Source of the DNA: Bradyrhizobium sp. | GTDB taxonomy: Bacteria; Pseudomonadota; Alphaproteobacteria; Rhizobiales; Xanthobacteraceae | Direction: 5' to 3' | NCBI RefSeq assembly: GCF_030646015.1 | Contig: NZ_JAUSLT010000193.1 | Location: 1-48,846, forward strand | DNA: 48,846 nucleotides | Part shown: piece by piece, positions 8,557-16,116 of the stretch | How positions within the stretch are numbered: the stretch's first letter is position 1 | Layout of the letters: every line of letters starts with the position of its first letter | Program-made: the position numbers and the translations under genes | Notes under the pieces: generated by a model | Databases searched by the model: none | Told to the model about the DNA's origin: nothing | Seen by the model: the letters and a program-made list of their open reading frames with translations, nothing else

Positions 8557-9378
8557 CTATTCGTTGGCGACGAGTGACCTGATGCTGCGGGCGAGGCCGA
8601 GGATGCGCGGCCCGCATTCGCGCTCGATCTGCTCGGCGCTGAAGCGAAACGAGGGAATGCCGCAATTCACCGAAAGGCAATCGCCGGTCGGCGTGCGGTA
8701 AAGCGGTGCTGCGACGCCAAAGATCTCGCGCCGCCATTCGCCGAGCGAGACCGCGAATCCGCGTTCCTTGCAGAGCTCGCTGTCGGGCAGCGTCCGCGTT
8801 TGCACGTATTTCAACTCTTCCGGACGCTCCGCCTTCACGGTTTTCACGTAGGTGTCGCGTTCGTCGTCGGTGAACAGCGACAGCAGCGCACGGCCGACCG
8901 CGGTGGTCGCCATCGTTCCGGTAAAGCCGACGTCGGGCATATGCGGCACGGCATCGGTGGTGCGCAGCGTCTCGACATAGATGAAGTCGAGGCCGAACGG
9001 CATCGCGATGGATACCGTACCGCCGGTGTAAGCCGCGAAGTCGCGCATCAAGGGCCGCGCCAGTTGCCGCACCTTCAGGGGCGACAGCACGGGATAGGCC
9101 GCCGCCAGGATGCCAAGCCCGAGCAGGAAGCGTCCCTTGGCGTCGCGCTTGAGATAGCCGAGCTGCGCCAGCGTGTGCGTCAGCCGTGACACCGTCGGCC
9201 GCGACAGGCCGGTGCTGGCGGCGAGATCCGCGTTCGACAGCGAACCGGTGCTGTTGCGGAACGCGGCCAGCACGTCGAGCCCGTGCGCCAGAGTGGTCGC
9301 AAAGGACGGATCGCTGTGGTCCGCCACGGCTTTCGGTCTGACAGCAGCAGGGCGGCTTAAGGGGGATGTCGAAGCCAT
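8557..9378 (-). CDS. IclR family transcriptional regulator
   Basis: DNA-binding regulator of 273 residues. The N-terminal winged helix (about residues 27-85) contains LAASTGLSRPTVSRLTHTLAQLGYL, the IclR recognition helix. The C-terminal effector domain shows the usual GxA-STAVGRALL-like segment (ATTAVGRALLSLF) and ERGFAVSLGEW...GVAAPLY. The ATG at 9378 is preferred over an in-frame TTG two codons upstream. It is divergent from an acyl-CoA dehydrogenase and upstream of the TctC-like gene, so it probably controls uptake and breakdown of an organic acid. The effector is unknown. Confidence 0.9.
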   Translation of the reverse strand: MASTSPLSRPAAVRPKAVADHSDPSFATTLAHGLDVLAAFRNSTGSLSNADLAASTGLSRPTVSRLTHTLAQLGYLKRDAKGRFLLGLGILAAAYPVLSPLKVRQLARPLMRDFAAYTGGTVSIAMPFGLDFIYVETLRTTDAVPHMPDVGFTGTMATTAVGRALLSLFTDDERDTYVKTVKAERPEELKYVQTRTLPDSELCKERGFAVSLGEWRREIFGVAAPLYRTPTGDCLSVNCGIPSFRFSAEQIERECGPRILGLARSIRSLVANE

Positions 9379-9540
9379 ACGCAATATTGGACAAGCAGCG
9401 AAATTTTGTCAACATATCGAAACAGATTTGCAATATGTGTCCACATGCGTTTAGATGCCGCCTCCACCGGGGCGTTTTCAGGCGAAGTGGCGGCCGGTTC
9501 GCGTCAACAAAATGCGTCAGATCAGGAATCCAGAGGCGGT
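9379..9540. promoter_or_regulatory. Divergent promoter region, iclR / acyl-CoA dehydrogenase
   Basis: This 162-bp spacer is markedly AT-richer than its surroundings from about 9380 to 9445. It holds imperfect inverted elements (TTGGACAA near 9387 with TTTGTCAA near 9407; ACATAT near 9413 with ATATGT near 9433) and the repeated word GCAATAT. This is the natural place for IclR operators, but no site can be fixed from sequence alone. Confidence 0.4.
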
Positions 9541-10785
9541 ATGGAATTCGATTTATCCGAACGGTCGGAAGCATGGCGAACGAAGCTGCAAGCCTTCTTC
9601 GACAGGGAAGTGCTGCCGCGCCACCGCGCCTGGCTCGAGCACGTCGCCGTCAGCCGGGAGGCGCCGCCCTTCATGGCCGAGCTGCAGCAGAAGGCACGGC
9701 AGGCGGGGCTGTGGAATCTCGGCCTGCCCGAACTCGCCGATGATGAGCCGGGGACGCGGCTGTCCAATTCAGAATATGCGCCGCTGGCCGAGATCATGGG
9801 ACGGCTGTTCTGGGCCTCCGAAGTCTTCAACTGCCAGGCGCCCGACGTGCCCAACATGATCGCGCTGCAGAATTGCGCTACGTCGGAACAGAAGGCGCGC
9901 TGGCTGCAGCCGCTGCTCGGCGCCAAAACCCGTTCGGCCTTCGGCATGACCGAACCCGACGTCGCCTCGTCCGATGCCACCAATATCGCCACGCGCATGG
10001 TCCGCGACGGCGACGACTACATCATCAACGGGCGCAAATGGTTCATCACCGGGGCTGCGCATCCGCGCTGCAGTTTTTTGATCGTGATGGGCGTGACCGA
10101 TGCGGAGGCCGACCGCACGCGCCGCCATTCCTGCATCATCGTGCCGATGGAGACGCCCGGCGTCCGGCTGGTGCGATCGCTGCGCTGGATGGGTTGCGAG
10201 GATCACACCGCCCCGATCGGCGAACTGGCCTTTGAGAATGTTCGCATACCCGCCGCAAACCTGCTCGGCGCCGAAGGCGAGGGTTTTAAAGTCGCCCAGA
10301 TCCGCCTTGGGCCGGCGCGCATTCACCATTGCATGCGCTCGATCGGGCTGTGCGAACTGCTGATCGAGCTGATGATGGTGCGATCGGCCGAGCGTTCCGC
10401 CTTCGGACGCGCCATCATTCAATACGACACCGTGCAGCGCTGGATTGCCGAATCCCGCGTCGAGCTGGAGCAGGCGCGCCTCCTGGCCTATCGCTGCGCG
10501 TGGCGGCTGGACCAGGCCGGCCACCACGGTGCCTGGCGCGACGTCTCGCTGATCAAGGTCGCGGTGCCCGCGATGCTGCAACGGATCGCCGATCGCGCCA
10601 TGCAGGTGTTCGGCGCGATGGGCGGATCCGACGATACCCCGATCCACCAGGCGCTGGCCTGGGGACGCCTGCTGCGGATCGGCGACGGGCCGGACGAGGT
10701 GCATCTGCGGCAGATTTTCAAGATGGAAGCGATGCCGTCCTGGTCGATCACGGACTCACCGTATCTCGCGGCGCGGCCGTCATAA
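9541..10785 (+). CDS. Acyl-CoA dehydrogenase family protein (ACAD10/11-like)
   Basis: FAD-dependent acyl-CoA dehydrogenase of 414 residues, the normal size. Visible are the N-terminal helical domain, the FAD/substrate signature FGMTEPDVASSDATNI with the downstream INGRKWFITGAAHPRC, and the C-terminal helical domain ending in GDGPDEVHLRQI. The DGPDEVH motif marks the ACAD10/11-like branch, whose members oxidise branched, hydroxylated or long acyl-CoAs. The ATG at 9541 follows AGAGGCGG; an upstream extension to 9406 is open but lacks a ribosome binding site. It is followed after 65 bp by the alkyl sulfatase gene and may oxidise the acyl chain derived from that substrate, an inference from order only. 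Confidence 0.9.
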   Translation: MEFDLSERSEAWRTKLQAFFDREVLPRHRAWLEHVAVSREAPPFMAELQQKARQAGLWNLGLPELADDEPGTRLSNSEYAPLAEIMGRLFWASEVFNCQAPDVPNMIALQNCATSEQKARWLQPLLGAKTRSAFGMTEPDVASSDATNIATRMVRDGDDYIINGRKWFITGAAHPRCSFLIVMGVTDAEADRTRRHSCIIVPMETPGVRLVRSLRWMGCEDHTAPIGELAFENVRIPAANLLGAEGEGFKVAQIRLGPARIHHCMRSIGLCELLIELMMVRSAERSAFGRAIIQYDTVQRWIAESRVELEQARLLAYRCAWRLDQAGHHGAWRDVSLIKVAVPAMLQRIADRAMQVFGAMGGSDDTPIHQALAWGRLLRIGDGPDEVHLRQIFKMEAMPSWSITDSPYLAARPS

Positions 10786-10790
10786 TCCAA

Positions 10791-10813
10791 CCTCTCCCCG
10801 CTTGCGGGAGAGG
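10791..10813. repeat. CCTCTCCC-type hairpin repeat
   Basis: CCTCTCCCCGC followed by TT and GCGGGAGAGG forms a stem of about ten pairs with one bulge, between the acyl-CoA dehydrogenase and sulfatase genes. The sequence resembles a dispersed repeat I recall from Bradyrhizobium-type genomes. It may modulate read-through between the two genes. Confidence 0.6.
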
Positions 10814-10850
10814 GAGAAGTAGTCTCATCACGCGAGGGAGCAAGAACAAG

Positions 10851-12797
10851 ATGGCCCAAGCAGGCACCAGCGAAATCTCTAAGGAAACCCCGAAGGACGC
10901 TTCGGCGCCCGTGGTCGCGCAGCATGCGGCAATGCTGAAGGCGCTGCCGTTTTCAGATACGCGCGATTTCGACGAGGCGGCGCGCGGCTTTCTCGGCACC
11001 GTGGAGAATGCGCGGATCGCCAACGCGCAGGGCAGGGTGGTGTGGAGCCTCGAGCCCTATGGCTTCCTGTCCGAAGCGGAAGCGCCGCCGACGGTGGATC
11101 CGAGCCTGTGGCGGCAGTCGCGGCTCAACATGAACCACGGCCTGTTCGAAGTCGTGCCCGGCGTCTATCAGGTGCGCGGGCTCGACATCGCCAATATGAC
11201 GCTGATCGAGGGCGACAGCGGCGTCATCGTGGTGGATACGCTGACCTCGATCGAAGGCGCGCGCGCTGCGATGGCGCTGTATTTCCAGCACCGCGGCCAG
11301 CGGCCGGTGGCGGCGGTGATCTTCACCCATACCCATACCGACCATTGGGGCGGTGCGCGCGGCGTGCTCGACGAGGCGGCGCTGGCCGGCGGCGAGGTTC
11401 CGATCATCGCTCCCAACCTGTTCATGGAGCATGCGGTTTCCGAAAACATCATCGCCGGCCCCGCGATGTTGCGGCGCGCGCAGTACCAGTTCGGGCCGCT
11501 GCTGACAAAAGGCCCGCGCGGGCAGATCGATTGCGGCCTCGGCAAGTCGATGGCGACGGGTTCGGTGGCGCTGCTGCGCCCGACCGATCTGATCATGGCG
11601 ACCGGCGACATCAGGAGCATCGACGGGGTCGAGTTCGAATTCCAGATGGCGCCGAACTCGGAAGCGCCGGCAGAAATGCATTTCTTCATTCCGCGTTACA
11701 AGCTTCTGAATCTGGCGGAAAACTGCACGCATAATTTCCACAATCTGCTGCCGTTTCGCGGCGCCGACGTGCGCGACGCGCTGGCCTGGTCGAAATATCT
11801 CGGCGAGGCGCTGCAGATGTGGGGCGGCAAGGCCGATGCCATGTGCGGCCAGCACCACTGGCCGGTGTGGGGACAAGCGCGCATCGACACCATGATCCGC
11901 CAGCAGCGCGACCTCTATAAATTCGCGCACGACCAGACCATCCGCCTGATGAACCATGGGCTGACGGCAACCGAAATCGCCGAAACGATAAAACTGCCTG
12001 CCAGTCTCGACGGCGCTTGGCATGCGCGCGGCTATTACGGCCACATCCGGCATAATGTGAAGGCGATCTACCAGAAATATCTCGGCTGGTACGACGCCAA
12101 TCCGGTCAATCTCGATCCGCTGCCCCCGGTCGAGGCCGGCAAAAAATACGTCGAATATATGGGCGGCGCCGATACGATCCTTGCGCGGGCTGCAAAGGAC
12201 TTTGCAAGAGGTGAGTTTCGTTTCATCGCGCAGGCGTTGAGCCATCTGGTGTTCGCCGATCCCGACAATCAGGCCGCCCGCGCGCTGCTGGCCGATACCA
12301 TGGAGCAGCTCGGCTATGCCGCCGAAAGTGCGACCTGGCGCAACGCCTATCTGTTCGGCGCGCAGGAGCTGCGGCAGGGCATGCCGAAGGTGCCGGCGCG
12401 CGCAGCGATGCCGCGCGAGACGCTGGCGGCCCTGCGCACCGAGCAATTGTGGGACGTGCTCGGTGTCAGGCTCAACGGCCCCAAGGCCGAAGGCAAGCAC
12501 ATCGTGCTGAACTGGAGTTTCACCGATACCGGCGAGACGTTTGTCCTGACGCTGGAGAACTGCGCGCTGACCTATGTCGCGGGCGCGCAGGCGGCGACTG
12601 CGGACGCCGGCTTCACGCTGCCGCGTGGCACGCTCGACGAGGTGATCGCGAAGCTGACGACGTTTCAGGACGGCGTCGGCAGCGGGGCAATCAAATTCAC
12701 CGGCAATCCGATGCGGCTCGCCGAGTTGATGGCGCTGATGGACGAATTCCCGCGGATGTTCGAGATCGTCGAACCGAAGCGGGTGGCGGTGAGCTGA
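10851..12797 (+). CDS. Alkyl/aryl-sulfatase, metallo-beta-lactamase fold (SdsA1/BDS1 type)
   Basis: Zn-dependent hydrolase of 648 residues that cleaves primary alkyl sulfate esters to alcohol plus sulfate. The metallo-beta-lactamase domain (about residues 95-330) has HTHTDHWGG, giving ligands H160, H162, D164 and H165. Next come the helical dimerisation domain (about 390-530) and the C-terminal SCP2-like lipid-binding domain (about 540-645). Length matches SdsA1-type enzymes, but unlike secreted SdsA1 there is no signal peptide: the N-terminus is polar (MAQAGTSEISKETPK), so a cytoplasmic enzyme is inferred. GAGGGAG lies about 11 bp before the ATG. A palindromic repeat follows the stop. Confidence 0.92.
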   Translation: MAQAGTSEISKETPKDASAPVVAQHAAMLKALPFSDTRDFDEAARGFLGTVENARIANAQGRVVWSLEPYGFLSEAEAPPTVDPSLWRQSRLNMNHGLFEVVPGVYQVRGLDIANMTLIEGDSGVIVVDTLTSIEGARAAMALYFQHRGQRPVAAVIFTHTHTDHWGGARGVLDEAALAGGEVPIIAPNLFMEHAVSENIIAGPAMLRRAQYQFGPLLTKGPRGQIDCGLGKSMATGSVALLRPTDLIMATGDIRSIDGVEFEFQMAPNSEAPAEMHFFIPRYKLLNLAENCTHNFHNLLPFRGADVRDALAWSKYLGEALQMWGGKADAMCGQHHWPVWGQARIDTMIRQQRDLYKFAHDQTIRLMNHGLTATEIAETIKLPASLDGAWHARGYYGHIRHNVKAIYQKYLGWYDANPVNLDPLPPVEAGKKYVEYMGGADTILARAAKDFARGEFRFIAQALSHLVFADPDNQAARALLADTMEQLGYAAESATWRNAYLFGAQELRQGMPKVPARAAMPRETLAALRTEQLWDVLGVRLNGPKAEGKHIVLNWSFTDTGETFVLTLENCALTYVAGAQAATADAGFTLPRGTLDEVIAKLTTFQDGVGSGAIKFTGNPMRLAELMALMDEFPRMFEIVEPKRVAVS

Positions 12798-12800
12798 AGT

Positions 12801-12893
12801 CGTAGGGTGGGCAAAGGCGCGCTCTTCGCGCCGTGCCCACCACAATGTGTCGCGACAAAGATGGTGGGCACGCTGTGCTTTGCCCACCCTACG
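12801..12893. repeat. Nested intergenic inverted repeat (CGTAGGGTGGGCAAAG type)
   Basis: Outer arms CGTAGGGTGGGCAAAG (12801-12816) and CTTTGCCCACCCTACG (12878-12893) are perfect over 16 bp. Inner arms CGTGCCCACCA (12832-12842) and TGGTGGGCACG (12862-12872) are perfect over 11 bp. The element fills the gap between two convergent genes, so it can fold on either transcript as a terminator or stabiliser. I recall this type of repeat from Bradyrhizobium genomes. Confidence 0.8.
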
Positions 12894-12897
12894 GACG

Positions 12898-13968
12898 TTA
12901 CTCCGCGCTGCTCACCAGCTTGATGCGCGGTTTGGCGGCTTCGATCAGGCTGCGATAGGCGGCGAGATAATCCAGCGCCATGCGGCGCGCGGTGAAGCGC
13001 GCCTCGAACTGCTTGCGGATTGCATCGCGGTTCAGCCCGGCCAGCCGGCCGACCGCGGCGACCGCGCTGATTTCATCCTCGACGATGAAGCCGGTCAGGC
13101 CATCGTCGATGATCTCCGCGACCGAGCCGCGGTTATAGGCGATCACTGGCGTGCCGCACGCCATCGCCTCGATCATCACGAGGCCGAACGGCTCCGGCCA
13201 GTCGATCGGGACCAGCAGGCCGATGGCGCCGCTCAGAAATTCCGATTTCTCGGAGTCGCCGATTTCGCCGATAAATTCCACCAGCGGATTGCTGTCGATC
13301 ATCGGGCGGATCAGTTCGTCGTAGTACTCCTGATCGGCCCGGTCGACCTTGGCGGCGATCTTGAGCGGAATGCCGCAGCGGGTCGCGATTCGGATCGCGC
13401 GGTCCACGCCCTTTTCCGGCGCAATCCGGCCGAGCACCGCGAGATAACCAGGCTTGCACAGCTGCGGCGTCAGCAGTTTTTCCGGCAGGCCGTGATGGAT
13501 GGTGCCGAGCCAGTTGGCCTGCGGCACCGGGCGTCGCTGCGAGTCCGAGATCGAAATCACTGGAACCCGCGAGTAGGTGGTGAATACCGGCTGATGTTCG
13601 GGCAGGTCCAGCCGACCATGCATGGTGGTAAGGAAGGGGGTCGGCTGCCGGTAGAACAGCGAGAACGGATAGTAATCGAGATGGAAATGCAGGATGTCGA
13701 ATTCCTCATCATCGCATTTCTGCCGCACCCGCTCCAGCATCACCATGTGCAAGGCATTGGGATCGCGCACCGATCCGTCGAGGCGCAACGCCTTCGGCCA
13801 AGTCGCGTCGAGTTTCGCCGAGGTCTGCGAATCGCCGCTGGCGAACAGCGTGACGTCGTTTCCCAACGCGACCAGTTCCTCGGTCAGCCAGTGTACGACC
13901 CGTTCGGTTCCGCCATACAGTTTGGGGGGAACAGCTTCTGTCAGCGGAGCAACCTGCGCGATGCGCAT
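12898..13968 (-). CDS. Glycosyltransferase family 4 protein
   Basis: GT-B fold glycosyltransferase of 356 residues. The N-terminus carries the donor-side signature PPKLYGGTERVVHWLTEELVALGNDVTLFASGDS. The C-terminal half has the GT4 nucleotide-sugar motif PIDWPEPFGLVMIEAMACGTPVIAYNRGSVAEII, including the E-x7-E pair. It probably transfers a sugar in glycan or storage-carbohydrate metabolism; the acceptor is unknown. The start at 13968 has AGGAGA upstream. A perfect GGAAC-N16-CGTT element ends 76 bp upstream of the start codon and suggests EcfG control. It sits opposite an ABC exporter and an amylo-alpha-1,6-glucosidase, a context fitting stress-induced carbohydrate remodelling. Confidence 0.9.
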   Translation of the reverse strand: MRIAQVAPLTEAVPPKLYGGTERVVHWLTEELVALGNDVTLFASGDSQTSAKLDATWPKALRLDGSVRDPNALHMVMLERVRQKCDDEEFDILHFHLDYYPFSLFYRQPTPFLTTMHGRLDLPEHQPVFTTYSRVPVISISDSQRRPVPQANWLGTIHHGLPEKLLTPQLCKPGYLAVLGRIAPEKGVDRAIRIATRCGIPLKIAAKVDRADQEYYDELIRPMIDSNPLVEFIGEIGDSEKSEFLSGAIGLLVPIDWPEPFGLVMIEAMACGTPVIAYNRGSVAEIIDDGLTGFIVEDEISAVAAVGRLAGLNRDAIRKQFEARFTARRMALDYLAAYRSLIEAAKPRIKLVSSAE

Positions 13969-14040
13969 CTATTCGTCTCCTGTTGTGCATAAGCGTTGAA
14001 CAAACGCCCCTTGGAGGTGTTGGCGTGGGGATGCCGAGTC

Positions 14041-14069
14041 GGGAACGTTCTCGCATGTGCGAAGTTCCC
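14041..14069 (-). promoter_or_regulatory. Candidate EcfG (general stress) promoter, near-palindromic
   Basis: On the minus strand GGAAC (14068-14064), a 16-bp spacer and CGTT (14047-14044) match the alphaproteobacterial EcfG consensus GGAAC-N16/17-CGTT exactly. The predicted start near 14036 gives a leader of about 68 nt for the glycosyltransferase. On the plus strand GGAAC (14042-14046), 16 bp and AGTT (14063-14066) match with one change, facing the ABC exporter. The core TCGCA-TG-TGCGA is itself palindromic, so an operator is the alternative reading. Confidence 0.6.
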
Positions 14070-14262
14070 CTGTGCAAGCGTACTTCTTCCACACTGTGGT
14101 CTTGCTGATGCCATCCAGCCCGATCAGGTTTCTATCGTTGCTGATGCTGCAGGATTGTTGCGCAGTGATGGCCGCGCGGCGGGAACTCCGACCTGCCGCT
14201 CTTCACGTCTTCGTGCGCGCGCCGTAGATCCTCCTGCTCCTTCAACAGGTTTGCATCGTCCC

Positions 14263-16026
14263 ATGGCCAGTCTCTCAGGATATGCACTACGCCCCTTTGC
14301 ATTCGTGCTGCGCTATATCAGGCAGCGTCTCGCCTCGCATGTGGTGATCCTGACGTGCGTTGTTGCGGCGGTTGCCTGTTCGGTAAGCACGCAATATGGC
14401 GTCAAATATCTTGTCGACGGGTTGTCGGCCGGACCTGACCGTGCCGGCAGCGTATGGCTGGCCTTCATTTTTCTCATGTCGCTGATCGCCGCGGATAATT
14501 TCCTGTGGCGGATCGCGAGCTGGACCGCGAGCTTCACCTTCGTCGGCGTCACCGGCGATCTGCGCCGCGACATCTTTCGCCATCTCACCGGCCACGCCCC
14601 GAGCTATTTCTCCGAGCGCTTGCCGGGGATGCTGACGAGCCGCATTACCGCGACATCGAATGCCGTCTTTACCGTCGAAAACATGTTCGTCTGGAACGTG
14701 TTGCCACCCTGCATCGCGACGATCGCGGCCATTGCACTGATCGGCACCGTCAGTCCTGTCATGGCGGGCGGATTGACCCTGGTGGCCGGTGCGATGGTGA
14801 TTGCGATGTTCCATCTGGCTGCCAGAGGCAGGCCGCTGCACGACGAGTTCGCCGACAAGGCCGCCGCGGTGGACGGCGAAATGGTCGACGTCATCAACAA
14901 CATGCCGCTAGTGCGCGCGTTCTGCGGCCTCCGGCTCGAGCACGACCGGTTCGACAAGACCGTCAACAGGGAATTGACGGCGCGAGGCCGCAGCCTGCGC
15001 TATCTCGAAAAGCTGCGGCTGACCCATGCCGCGATCACCGTCGTTCTGACCATCGGGTTGCTGGCCTGGGTGATCATGCTTTGGCAGAACGGCGGCGCCA
15101 GCACCGGCGACGTGGTGCTGGTGTGTACGCTGGGACTTTCCATTCTCAATGCTACGCGCGATCTCGCGGTGGCGCTGGTCGATGTCACCCAGCATGTCGC
15201 GCGGCTGACCGAAGCCATCGCCACGCTGCTGCAACCGCATGAACTGCGCGATCATCCGCAAGCCGAACCGCTGGTGAAGGCGGGAGCCGCGATCGTCTTC
15301 AACAAGGTGTCGTTCCGCTACCCCGGCGGATTGCAGGTGTTCGACAAGTTCAGCCTCAGGCTCAATGCGGGCCAAAGGGTGGGGCTGGTCGGACAATCCG
15401 GCGGCGGCAAATCCACCATCTTCACGCTGCTGCAGCGGTTTTACGACGTGAACCAGGGCCATATCGCCATCGATGGCCAGAACATCTCGAAGGTGACCCA
15501 GGAGAGCCTTCGTTCGGCGATCTCGGTGGTGCCGCAGGATATCTCGCTGTTTCACCGCTCGATCCTGGAAAACATCCGCTACGGGCGGCCGGACGCGACC
15601 GATGCCGAGGTGCGGCGCGCGGCGAAAGCGGCTCGCTGTGATTTCGTCGACACCTTGCCCGAGGGCATGGCGACCGAGGTCGGCGACCGCGGCATCAAAT
15701 TGTCAGGCGGACAGCGGCAGCGCATCGCGATCGCCCGCGCATTCCTGAAGGATGCGCCGATCCTGCTGCTCGACGAAGCCACCGCGGCGCTGGACAGCGA
15801 ATCGGAAGAGGCGATCCGCGAGGCGCTCGGCCGGCTGATGCGCGGGCGCACCGTGATTGCGATCGCTCACCGGCTCGCCACCTTGCGCAATTTTGACCGG
15901 GTGATCATGCTGCTGGGTGGCACGATCATCGAAGACGGCCCGCCCGACCGGCTGATGCAGGGCACCGGCCCATATCAGGAACTGGTAGCGCGGGAAATGA
16001 GCCGCCTTGCCACGCATGCGGCCTGA
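14263..16026 (+). CDS. ABC exporter, fused membrane and ATP-binding domains
   Basis: Half-size exporter of 587 residues that would work as a homodimer. About residues 15-300 hold six membrane segments. The nucleotide-binding domain begins near 345, with Walker A GQSGGGKST, the signature LSGGQRQRIAIARA, Walker B ILLLDEATAALDSE and switch AHRLATL. Family relatives export lipids, glycans or peptides (MsbA/NdvA-like); the substrate is not evident. The ATG at 14263 is chosen because homology to exporters starts there; the open frame upstream to 13996 does not look coding. The ribosome binding site is weak. A possible EcfG-type element lies about 200 bp upstream, and a glucosidase follows. Confidence 0.88.
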   Translation: MASLSGYALRPFAFVLRYIRQRLASHVVILTCVVAAVACSVSTQYGVKYLVDGLSAGPDRAGSVWLAFIFLMSLIAADNFLWRIASWTASFTFVGVTGDLRRDIFRHLTGHAPSYFSERLPGMLTSRITATSNAVFTVENMFVWNVLPPCIATIAAIALIGTVSPVMAGGLTLVAGAMVIAMFHLAARGRPLHDEFADKAAAVDGEMVDVINNMPLVRAFCGLRLEHDRFDKTVNRELTARGRSLRYLEKLRLTHAAITVVLTIGLLAWVIMLWQNGGASTGDVVLVCTLGLSILNATRDLAVALVDVTQHVARLTEAIATLLQPHELRDHPQAEPLVKAGAAIVFNKVSFRYPGGLQVFDKFSLRLNAGQRVGLVGQSGGGKSTIFTLLQRFYDVNQGHIAIDGQNISKVTQESLRSAISVVPQDISLFHRSILENIRYGRPDATDAEVRRAAKAARCDFVDTLPEGMATEVGDRGIKLSGGQRQRIAIARAFLKDAPILLLDEATAALDSESEEAIREALGRLMRGRTVIAIAHRLATLRNFDRVIMLLGGTIIEDGPPDRLMQGTGPYQELVAREMSRLATHAA

Positions 16027-16116
16027 GCGACAGGCATTGTTCTCGTCAGAGTTTGTTCCGATCGGCGTACCTTTCGCGGGGAACGCGCAGCAAGCACAAC
16101 AGCCAAGGGGCAATCG

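Noticed and set aside
8483..9574. Upstream extension of the TctC-like frame to about 690 codons
   Set aside because: It overlaps the whole IclR gene; the start at 8482 has an excellent ribosome binding site and signal peptide, so the extension is not coding.
14183..14215. Second GGAAC element before the ABC exporter
   Set aside because: The downstream CGTC is 19 bp away and does not match the EcfG -10, so it was not called.
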